A stretch of 64,000 bases of DNA from Aphanomyces cochlioides (Eukaryota; Oomycota; Saprolegniomycetes; Saprolegniales; Verrucalvaceae). Of this stretch, positions 53,976 to 64,000 are shown piece by piece (position 1 is the stretch's first letter; each line of letters opens with the position of its first letter). The stretch is from positions 1-64,000 of the forward strand of contig JAHQRK010000055.1 of the NCBI GenBank assembly GCA_019828595.1. Reading direction: 5' to 3'. A model generated the notes under the pieces. The model saw only the letters and a program-made list of their open reading frames with translations, ran no database searches and was not told where the DNA came from. The translations under genes and the position numbers were made by a program.

Positions 53976-56900
53976 TGGCATCGAGATGCAGTTTGTGGGG
54001 TATGCTTGGGACTCTTGCGTGTTGATTTCGGACCAAGTTGGTGCTTGGTCGTCCACCACACGAGCATGACACCTTTCAAACATGCCAGACGTGGCGAGTG
54101 GGTGTCTCGATGGGGTCGAGATATGCATGTGGCACGTGGGTACCAAGTGGAGAAAAAGTGGCATCGAGATGCAGTTTGTGGGGTATGCTTGGGACTCTTG
54201 CGTGTTGATTTCGGACCAAGTTGGTGCTTGGTCGTCCACCACACGAGCATGACACCTTTCAAACATGCCAGACATGGCGAGTGGGTGTCTCGATGGGGTC
54301 GAGATATGCATGTGGCACGTGGGTATCAAGTGGAGAAAAAGTGGCATCGAGATGCAGTTTGTGGGGTATGCTTGGGACTCTTGCGTGTTGATTTCGGACC
54401 AAGTTGGTGCTTGGTCGTCCACCACACGAGCATGACACCTTTCAAACATGCCAGACATGGCGAGTGGGTGTCTCGATGGGGTCGAGATATGCATGTGGCA
54501 CGTGGGTATCAAGTGGAGAAAAAGTGGCATCGAGATGCAGTTTGTGGGGTATGCTTGGGACTCTTGCGTGTTGATTTCGGACCAAGTTGGTGCTTGGTCG
54601 TCCACCACACGAGCATGACACCTTTCAAACATGCCAGACATGGCGAGTGGGTGTCTCGATGGGGTCGAGATATGCATGTGGCACGTGGGTATCAAGTGGA
54701 GAAAAAGTGGCATCGAGATGCAGTTTGTGGGGTATGCTTGGGACTCTTGCGTGTTGATTTCGGAACAAGTTGGTGCTTGGTCGTCCACCACACGAGCATG
54801 ACACCTTTCAAACATGCCAGACATGGCGAGTGGGTGTCTCGATGGGGTCGAGATATGCATGTGGCACGTGGGTACCAAGTGGAGAAAAAGTGGCATCGAG
54901 ATGCAGTTTGTGGGGTATGCTTGGGACTCTTGCGTGTTGATTTCGGAACAAGTTGGTGCTTGGTCGTCCACCACACGAGCATGACACCTTTCAAACATGC
55001 CAGACATGGCGAGTGGGTGTCTCGATGGGGTCGAGATATGCATGTGGCACGTGGGTACCAAGTGGAGAAAAAGTGGCATCGAGATGCAGTTTGTGGGGTA
55101 TGCTTGGGACTCTTGCGTGTTGATTTCGGACCAAGTTGGTGCTTGGTCGTCCACCACACGAGCATGACACCTTTCAAACATGCCAGACGTGGCGAGTGGG
55201 TGTCTCGATGGGGTCGAGATATGCATGTGGCACGTGGGTACCAAGTGGAGAAAAAGTGGCATCGAGATGCAGTTTGTGGGGTATGCTTGGGACTCTTGCG
55301 TGTTGATTTCGGACCAAGTTGGTGCTTGGTCGTCCACCACACGAGCATGACACCTTTCAAACATGCCAGACATGGCGAGTGGGTGTCTCGATGGGGTCGA
55401 GATATGCATGTGGCACGTGGGTATCAAGTGGAGAAAAAGTGGCATCGAGATGCAGTTTGTGGGGTATGCTTGGGACTCTTGCGTGTTGATTTCGGACCAA
55501 GTTGGTGCTTGGTCGTCCACCACACGAGCATGACACCTTTCAAACATGCCAGACATGGCGAGTGGGTGTCTCGATGGGGTCGAGATATGCATGTGGCACG
55601 TGGGTACCAAGTGGAGAAAAAGTGGCATCGAGATGCAGTTTGTGGGGTATGCTTGGGACTCTTGCGTGTTGATTTCGGACCAAGTTGGTGCTTGGTCGTC
55701 CACCACACGAGCATGACACCTTTCAAACATGCCAGACATGGCGAGTGGGTGTCTCGATGGGGTCGAGATATGCATGTGGCACGTGGGTATCAAGTGGAGA
55801 AAAAGTGGCATCGAGATGCAGTTTGTGGGGTATGCTTGGGACTCTTGCGTGTTGATTTCGGAACAAGTTGGTGCTTGGTCGTCCACCACACGAGCATGAC
55901 ACCTTTCAAACATGCCAGACATGGCGAGTGGGTGTCTCGATGGGGTCGAGATATGCATGTGGCACGTGGGTACCAAGTGGAGAAAAAGTGGCATCGAGAT
56001 GCAGTTTGTGGGGTATGCTTGGGACTCTCGCGTGTTGATTTCGGAACAAGTTGGTGCTTGGTCGTCCACCACACGAGCATGACACCTTTCAAACATGCCA
56101 GACATGGCGAGTGGGTATCTCGATGGGGTCGAGATATGCATGTGGCACGTGGGTACCAAGTGGAGAAAAAGTGGCATCGAGATGCAGTTTGTGGGGTATG
56201 CTTGGGACTCTTGCGTGTTGATTTCGGACCAAGTTGGTGCTTGGTCGTCCACCACACGAGCATGACACCTTTCAAACATGCCAGACATGGCGAGTGGGTG
56301 TCTCGATGGGGTCGAGATATGCATGTGGCACGTGGGTACCAAGTGGAGAAAAAGTGGCATCGAGATGCAGTTTGTGGGGTATGCTTGGGACTCTTGCGTG
56401 TTGATTTCGGACCAAGTTGGTGCTTGGTCGTCCACCACACGAGCATGACACCTTTCAAACATGCCAGACATGGCGAGTGGGTATCTCGATGGGGTCGAGA
56501 TATGCATGTGGCACGTGGGTACCAAGTGGAGAAAAAGTGGCATCGAGATGAGTTTGTGGGGTATGCTTGGGACTCTTGCGTGTTGATTTCGGACCAAGTT
56601 GGTGCTTGGTCGTCCACCACACGAGCATGACACCTTTCAAACATGCCAGACATGGCGAGTGGGTATCTCGATGGGGTCGAGATATGCATGTGGCACGTGG
56701 GTACCAAGTGGAGAAAAAGTGGCATCGAGATGCAGTTTGTGGGGTATGCTTGGGACTCTTGCGTGTTGATTTCGGACCAAGTTGGTGCTTGGTCGTCCAC
56801 CACACGAGCATGACACCTTTCAAACATGCCAGACATGGCGAGTGGGTATCTCGATGGGGTCGAGATATGCATGTGGCACGTGGGTACCAAGTGGAGAAAA

Positions 56901-59900
56901 AGTGGCATCGAGATGCAGTTTGTGGGGTATGCTTGGGACTCTTGCGTGTTGATTTCGGACCAAGTTGGTGCTTGGTCGTCCACCACACGAGCATGACACC
57001 TTTCAAACATGCCAGACATGGCGAGTGGGTATCTCGATGGGGTCGAGATATGCATGTGGCACGTGGGTACCAAGTGGAGAAAAAGTGGCATCGAGATGCA
57101 GTTTGTGGGGTATGCTTGGGACTCTTGCGTGTTGATTTCGGACCAAGTTGGTGCTTGGTCGTCCACCACACGAGCATGACACCTTTCAAACATGCCAGAC
57201 ATGGCGAGTGGGTATCTCGATGGGGTCGAGATATGCATGTGGCACGTGGGTACCAAGTGGAGAAAAAGTGGCATCGAGATGCAGTTTGTGGGGTATGCTT
57301 GGGACTCTTGCGTGTTGATTTCGGAACAAGTTGGTGCTTGGTCGTCCACCACACGAGCATGACACCTTTCAAACATGCCAGACATGGCGAGTGGGTGTCT
57401 CGATGGGGTCGAGATATGCATGTGGCACGTGGGTACCAAGTGGAGAAAAAGTGGCATCGAGATGCAGTTTGTGGGGTATGCTTGGGACTCTTGCGTGTTG
57501 ATTTCGGACCAAGTTGGTGCTTGGTCGTCCACCACACGAGCATGACACCTTTCAAACATGCCAGACATGGCGAGTGGGTATCTCGATGGGGTCGAGATAT
57601 GCATGTGGCACGTGGGTACCAAGTGGAGAAAAAGTGGCATCGAGATGCAGTTTGTGGGGTATGCTTGGGACTCTTGCGTGTTGATTTCGGACCAAGTTGG
57701 TGCTTGGTCGTCCACCACACGAGCATGACACCTTTCAAACATGCCAGACATGGCGAGTGGGTATCTCGATGGGGTCGAGATATGCATGTGGCACGTGGGT
57801 ACCAAGTGGAGAAAAAGTGGCATCGAGATGCAGTTTGTGGGGTATGCTTGGGACTCTTGCGTGTTGATTTCGGACCAAGTTGGTGCTTGGTCGTCCACCA
57901 CACGAGCATGACACCTTTCAAACATGCCAGACATGGCGAGTGGGTATCTCGATGGGGTCGAGATATGCATGTGGCACGTGGGTACCAAGTGGAGAAAAAG
58001 TGGCATCGAGATGCAGTTTGTGGGGTATGCTTGGGACTCTTGCGTGTTGATTTCGGACCAAGTTGGTGCTTGGTCGTCCACCACACGAGCATGACACCTT
58101 TCAAACATGCCAGACATGGCGAGTGGGTATCTCGATGGGGTCGAGATATGCATGTGGCACGTGGGTACCAAGTGGAGAAAAAGTGGCATCGAGATGCAGT
58201 TTGTGGGGTATGCTTGGGACTCTTGCGTGTTGATTTCGGACCAAGTTGGTGCTTGGTCGTCCACCACACGAGCATGACACCTTTCAAACATGCCAGACAT
58301 GGCGAGTGGGTATCTCGATGGGGTCGAGATATGCATGTGGCACGTGGGTACCAAGTGGAGAAAAAGTGGCATCGAGATGCAGTTTGTGGGGTATGCTTGG
58401 GACTCTTGCGTGTTGATTTCGGACCAAGTTGGTGCTTGGTCGTCCACCACACGAGCATGACACCTTTCAAACATGCCAGACATGGCGAGTGGGTATCTCG
58501 ATGGGGTCGAGATATGCATGTGGCACGTGGGTACCAAGTGGAGAAAAAGTGGCATCGAGATGCAGTTTGTGGGGTATGCTTGGGACTCTTGCGTGTTGAT
58601 TTCGGACCAAGTTGGTGCTTGGTCGTCCACCACACGAGCATGACACCTTTCAAACATGCCAGACATGGCGAGTGGGTATCTCGATGGGGTCGAGATATGC
58701 ATGTGGCACGTGGGTACCAAGTGGAGAAAAAGTGGCATCGAGATGAGTTTGTGGGGTATGCTTGGGACTCTTGCGTGTTGATTTCGGACCAAGTTGGTGC
58801 TTGGTCGTCCACCACACGAGCATGACACCTTTCAAACATGCCAGACATGGCGAGTGGGTATCTCGATGGGGTCGAGATATGCATGTGGCACGTGGGTACC
58901 AAGTGGAGAAAAAGTGGCATCGAGATGCAGTTTGTGGGGTATGCTTGGGACTCTTGCGTGTTGATTTCGGACCAAGTTGGTGCTTGGTCGTCCACCACAC
59001 GAGCATGACACCTTTCAAACATGCCAGACATGGCGAGTGGGTATCTCGATGGGGTCGAGATATGCATGTGGCACGTGGGTACCAAGTGGAGAAAAAGTGG
59101 CATCGAGATGCAGTTTGTGGGGTATGCTTGGGACTCTTGCGTGTTGATTTCGGACCAAGTTGGTGCTTGGTCGTCCACCACACGAGCATGACACCTTTCA
59201 AACATGCCAGACATGGCGAGTGGGTGTCTCGATGGGGTCGAGATATGCATGTGGCACGTGGGTACCAAGTGGAGAAAAAGTGGCATCGAGATGCAGTTTG
59301 TGGGGTATGCTTGGGACTCTCGCGTGTTGATTTCGGAACAAGTTGGTGCTTGGTCGTCCACCACACGAGCATGACACCTTTCAAACATGCCAGACATGGC
59401 GAGTGGGTGTCTCGATGGGGTCGAGATATGCATGTGGCACGTGGGTACCAAGTGGAGAAAAAGTGGCATCGAGATGCAGTTTGTGGGGTATGCTTGGGAC
59501 TCTTGCGTGTTGATTTCGGACCAAGTTGGTGCTTGGTCGTCCACCACACGAGCATGACACCTTTCAAACATGCCAGACATGGCGAGTGGGTGTCTCGATG
59601 GGGTCGAGATATGCATGTGGCACGTGGGTACCAAGTGGAGAAAAAGTGGCATCGAGATGCAGTTTGTGGGGTATGCTTGGGACTCTTGCGTGTTGATTTC
59701 GGACCAAGTTGGTGCTTGGTCGTCCACCACACGAGCATGACACCTTTCAAACATGCCAGACATGGCGAGTGGGTATCTCGATGGGGTCGAGATATGCATG
59801 TGGCACGTGGGTACCAAGTGGAGAAAAAGTGGCATCGAGATGCAGTTTGTGGGGTATGCTTGGGACTCTTGCGTGTTGATTTCGGACCAAGTTGGTGCTT

Positions 59901-60870
59901 GGTCGTCCACCACACGAGCATGACACCTTTCAAACATGCCAGACATGGCGAGTGGGTATCTCGATGGGGTCGAGATATGCATGTGGCACGTGGGTACCAA
60001 GTGGAGAAAAAGTGGCATCGAGATGCAGTTTGTGGGGTATGCTTGGGACTCTTGCGTGTTGATTTCGGACCAAGTTGGTGCTTGGTCGTCCACCACACGA
60101 GCATGACACCTTTCAAACATGCCAGACATGGCGAGTGGGTATCTCGATGGGGTCGAGATATGCATGTGGCACGTGGGTACCAAGTGGAGAAAAAGTGGCA
60201 TCGAGATGCAGTTTGTGGGGTATGCTTGGGACTCTTGCGTGTTGATTTCGGACCAAGTTGGTGCTTGGTCGTCCACCACACGAGCATGACACCTTTCAAA
60301 CATGCCAGACGTGGCGAGTGGGTGTCTCGATGGGGTCGAGATATGCATGTGGCACGTGGGTACCAAGTGGAGAAAAAGTGGCATCGAGATGCAGTTTGTG
60401 GGGTATGCTTGGGACTCTTGCGTGTTGATTTCGGACCAAGTTGGTGCTTGGTCGTCCACCACACGAGCATGACACCTTTCAAACATGCCAGACATGGCGA
60501 GTGGGTATCTCAATGGGGTCGAGATATGCATGTGGCACGTGGGTACCAAGTGGAGAAAAAGTGGCATCGAGATGCAGTTTGTGGGGTATGCTTGGGACTC
60601 TTGCGTGTTGATTTCGGACCAAGTTGGTGCTTGGTCGTCCACCACACGAGCATGACACCTTTCAAACATGCCAGACATGGCGAGTGGGTATCTCGATGGG
60701 GTCGAGATATGCATGTGGCACGTGGGTACCAAGTGGAGAAAAAGTGGCATCGAGATGCAGTTTGTGGGGTATGCTTGGGACTCTCGCGTGTTGATTTCGG
60801 AACAAGTTGGTGCTTGGTCGTCCACCACACGAGCATGACACCTTTCAAACATGCCAGACATGGCGAGTGG
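53960..60870 (-). repeat. Satellite block 3: 37 monomers of 183 bp plus 142 bases
   Basis: This array runs in the opposite direction to blocks 1 and 2. The period is 183 bases. Two monomers, near 56549 and 58745, lack one base (gatgagttt versus gatgcagttt) and lie 2195 bases apart, exactly 12 monomers. Common variants are gac/gaacaag, cttgcg/ctcgcg, gtgtctc/gtatctc, gacgtgg/gacatgg and gggtac/gggtat. It is enclosed by the 3' ends of K (+) and L (-). Because 183 is a multiple of three and several frames lack stops, it contains very long but meaningless ORFs on both strands. Confidence 0.95.
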
Positions 60871-63800
60871 TTAAATGAGTTGTATTAACCTTATTTTTGA
60901 GCAAAGGCCCTAATGACTTACTAATTTGCCTCGTACTGTATAAATAGAACTTGGAAAACAGAATATGGCAAAGTGGTCATTGAACAGGAGATGAAGTGGT
61001 GAGCCGTCAGCTCACTCATGAAACGACACTGTCAGGAATGGCGTGTTGACGTAACCAGGGGTCCGAAGATAGATGCTTGAGCACATTGAATACCTTGGTG
61101 TATCCCTTCTTGAGAGGGAGATCAACCAGGAGCTGTTGTAGATGTAGCTTGATCAAAGAGGCAGCATGAATGGCAACTTCCATCGGACTCTTCGCTGTGA
61201 GGTCGGGTCGAAAGGTGCGATCGGCACGTTGGAGCCATATTTGATAATACACGCAGGCTCGGACAATCGGCCAGATCTTCAGATAGCCACGGATGTAGTA
61301 TCCATCGGACGGCTTGGGCGTCTCGTAGAACATTTCCAGACACGTGGACGGAAAGGAACACTCGAGCAGTCGCTGGATTGTCTTGAAGGAATACCAAACA
61401 GATTGACCATATCCACAAGAGAACAGGAAATGCTCGTACGTCTCATTGACACGACAGAAGACACACGTCGGCTTGGGGTCTTGGTACTGAAACAGATATT
61501 GCATGGCGTTGGCGCGGAGAAGGGTCTTGAAAATGAACTCTCCATATCGAGGGAGAATGTGGTCGGGTTGGAGGAAGGCGGCAAGTTGGGTAAGGCGCTT
61601 GGGGTCTTCGTAAAAGTTGGATGGCAGGTTGAGATGCTTGGTAGGAAGAATGGACGAGCTGACAGCTGGAGAAGCTCTGATCTTAGCCGATTTCGAAGTC
61701 GCAAGCGCCAACAAGATCGGACTCGAGTCAGGGTGAATTATCCAGTGCCATTCCATCCATTCAGAGCTTGGCGTCGGCAAGTGGAACACGGGAGCATCCT
61801 CTTCAGAAACAATCTCAAACAATCGTGATAACTTGGTCACCAAGATTGAGATCCATTGTTTCGTTGGAGGGACAAAATTGGCTTGGCGGCAGGCACGGTT
61901 GATTTTGTCGAACAAGATCGAAGCTGGCCAAACTCGCTGACACGGAGTCAACAAATGCGACAACTTCGTGATGTGAAGCGAAGCCAATACATTGGCTTGG
62001 TCTTGCGTCGATGTAGAGCACTGATCGTATAGGTCTTCGAGTCCGGCAGATACGAGTTGTGCCAAAGGGGAACATCCAAAGATGAGATGTGATTTGGACA
62101 GCCGTACGGAGTCCAGCGGGATTCAAACCAGCTACTCAATAAGGCTTTCCACATTGGAGTGATATTGGGATTCTTGTACAGTTGTCTGATGAATGCAGAA
62201 GAGCCATTTGCCAAGAGGAGATCTCGGGGGGAACCCCATGGATGAAAAGCCTTCTCGAGGAGAGTATAGCCCGGCGTAATCCAGGCGGACATGGCAGACT
62301 TGCGGGGTGGGGTGGTGATGGCTTGAATGCATCTGATCATGACAGAGCGGTTGTGTTGTTGCCATAAAGCAAGTGCATGGTGCAGGCCTAAGCCACCGGA
62401 CTTCTTCGGCATGAATATGATCTCCTTTTTGATCAAACGGAGGCCATGGACAGAGGAGGATGGGTTGATTTCTTCACCATGCATAAATTGAAGCATGGCC
62501 TTGTCGATCTTTTTGGCCAGGTCTTTGTCGGCAGGGACAAAAGCCAGTTGGTACCATAACACAGGCAGACATATGCTGTGCAGGATAGTGACTTTTCCGG
62601 CCATGGTTCGAGCCTTGTAGAGCCACAAAGACAAGCGAGCCACAAACTTCTCAAACACGTAATTGAAACGTGCCAATGGAGAAAGATTGGGCGCAACCAA
62701 GATACCAAGAGCCTTCACGGGACTGTCGGAAGTAACTTGTAGTGAGGCAAGGTTCCCATTCAACTGGCTGTAGGTCAGAATTTGGGTCTTGTCTACGTTG
62801 AGTCGGAAACCAGACTTGTCGCAAAAGGTTTGAACCAATGCAAGCTGCCGGTGGAGGCACGTCTCATTTGCCGCATAGAGTTGCGAGTCGTCGGCAAAGT
62901 AACTCCCAGTGTGGTAGCGATCCCCACACTTGATGCCATAGTTGGAGTGTTGCCGTAGGAGTTGGCACATCGGTTCCAAAGCGATCACAAACAGAAGTGG
63001 CGACAGTGGATCACCTTGCAACACACCGCGTGAGATGTGAACTGGCTTGGACAAGAAGCCGTTCACCAAGATGCGAGACTTGCGGCCCGAGTACAGTACG
63101 CGAACCATGTCAACAAAGGTTTCGGGAAAGCCATAGTGACGGAGGACGCGGAGCAAGTACGCGTGGTCCACGCGATCAAAAGCTTTCTCAAAGTCAAGCA
63201 GTGCCACCATCGAGGACGGACTGTGTAGTTTGATGTGGTGCAGCATGTCATCCAGTCGTGCAATATTGGTTTGGATATTGCTTCGACGGATAAAGCCTTG
63301 CTGGTCCGGGTGGATGATGTGTCGAATGTGGCGCTGGAGTCGATAAGCCAGAATACTCGTCAGGATTTTCACATCCGTGTTGAGTAGGCTAATGGGCCGA
63401 TAGTTCTTGGCCTGTGACTTGGGGCCTTTCTTGTGCAGCAACACCAGCGTACTGACAAGTTGCATGGGAGTCAAGCGAGGGTGAGAATGGAGCTGGTGTG
63501 TGAATAGCAGCTCCAATACCAACGACCACTTGTGAGGTGCAAGTTTGAGGACTTCGAATGGCAGAGCGTTGGGACCTGGCGCTGAGTTCGAACTGCTGTG
63601 TCGAATAGCATGATAGAACTCGTTGGCGCGCAAGGGAGCCGACAGCTCTTTCTGGGCTTGCTCTGGCAGTTGCTTGTGTCGAGTCAATGGGGTCAGAAAT
63701 GACGACACTTCGTCTCCAGATCGCTGCACCTCGGGAGCTGCAAACAAGTCCTTGTAGTAGTCGACCAGGACGTCAGACATGCCTTGTTGATTGGAGACAA

Positions 63801-64000
63801 CATTTCCATTGACATCCACCAACTCTTTGAAGACTGTCTTCTTCAAGGGGGTAGGGACAGGGGACATGAAGTGGAACTTGGACGAGCGCTCTGCTTTGTA
63901 CAAGTGAAGTTGGAACGCCTGGTCTTGACGAAACTGCTTGTCTCGATCTTGCAGCTCGTGAATTTGCTTTTGAAGGTCTCGCACTCGATCCACCAGCACT
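60871..64000 (-). mobile_element. LINE copy L (inverted), 3' part, continues beyond the window
   Basis: On the minus strand it ends with ctcatttaa at 60871, followed in the satellite by ccactcgccatg. It carries the 3' UTR, ORF2 C-terminus, RT domain and part of the linker. The 5' half lies right of base 64000. Confidence 0.94.
61016..64000 (-). pseudogene. LINE ORF2 C-terminal two thirds (copy L), one frameshift, partial at window edge
   Basis: Reading leftward, the frame is open from the window edge through the coiled linker (VDRVRDLQKQIHEL), the RT motifs YRPISLL, DFEKAFD, GVLQGDPLSPLLF and FADD. A single missing base near 62044 (gtccggcag versus gtccaggcag) then stops that frame at 61948. 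The last ~340 codons with the zinc motif are open to the stop at 61016. The endonuclease portion is outside the window. Apart from the one indel it is close to the intact copies, so it may be recent. Confidence 0.88.

Noticed and set aside
53960..60870. Possible CRISPR array because of regular repeats
   Set aside because: The repeats are contiguous 183-bp monomers with no unique spacers, in a eukaryotic retrotransposon context.
53952..60888. Very long ORFs on both strands across satellite block 3 (up to 1468 codons)
   Set aside because: They are an effect of a 183-bp (61-codon) tandem repeat without stops in several frames. Variants change residues freely and the frames swap at single-base deletions. 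No start context or domain supports a protein.
1..64000. A bacterial-style operon or a novel defence system
   Set aside because: Everything recognisable is a eukaryotic LINE or satellite DNA. No other gene families, Shine-Dalgarno-led gene runs or non-LINE cassettes are visible.

Overview
This 64 kb window is eukaryotic repeat DNA. I see no host gene, tRNA or rRNA in it. It holds copies of one non-LTR retrotransposon (LINE) family, nested and tandemly arrayed, plus three blocks of a 183-bp tandem satellite. The LINE has ORF1, about 1012 aa and of a type I do not recognise. It also has ORF2, 1351 aa: AP-type endonuclease, then reverse transcriptase, then a C-terminal CCHC zinc motif. There is no RNase H domain and no poly(A) tail. 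This resembles L1/Tx1-type elements of fungi, oomycetes and plants. A fungus or oomycete with a pericentromeric-type repeat island is my best guess, but the host cannot be fixed from this sequence.

Layout. 1-7294: copy A (+), decayed, with its 5' end outside the window. 7295-13214 and 13215-19138: copies B and C (+), both 5'-truncated at the same ORF1 site, in tandem. 19139-22260: fragment D (-). 22261-29642: copy E (+), full length and flanked by a 15-bp target-site duplication. 29643-30433: fragment F (-). D and F are the two sides of one minus-strand element split by E. 30434-32099: satellite block 1. 32100-34421: G (+), interrupted by H (+, 34422-41799). 41800-53959 is a second copy of the 12.16-kb segment 29643-41799 (I, satellite block 2, J, K). 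53960-60870: satellite block 3, in the opposite orientation. 60871-64000: copy L (-), running off the window.

Coding state. Only E has a complete open ORF1. C and K have complete open ORF2s. No copy here has both. Many breaks are single-base changes in C, G or A runs, so some may be assembly errors rather than mutations. If expressed, ORF1 would coat element RNA and ORF2 would nick the target and prime cDNA synthesis there; this is inferred from LINE biology.

Main new observations. Every 3' junction falls where the target begins CCA. The element's 5' end is complementary over 14 bases to its own 3' UTR. The stop codon lies inside a 9-bp hairpin. The start of ORF1 is packed with perfect hairpins. 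The two halves of a single insertion into satellite DNA can be matched by a 16-bp duplication, pointing to an inversion between oppositely oriented LINE copies. Copy H is an E/K mosaic that explains the 12-kb duplication.
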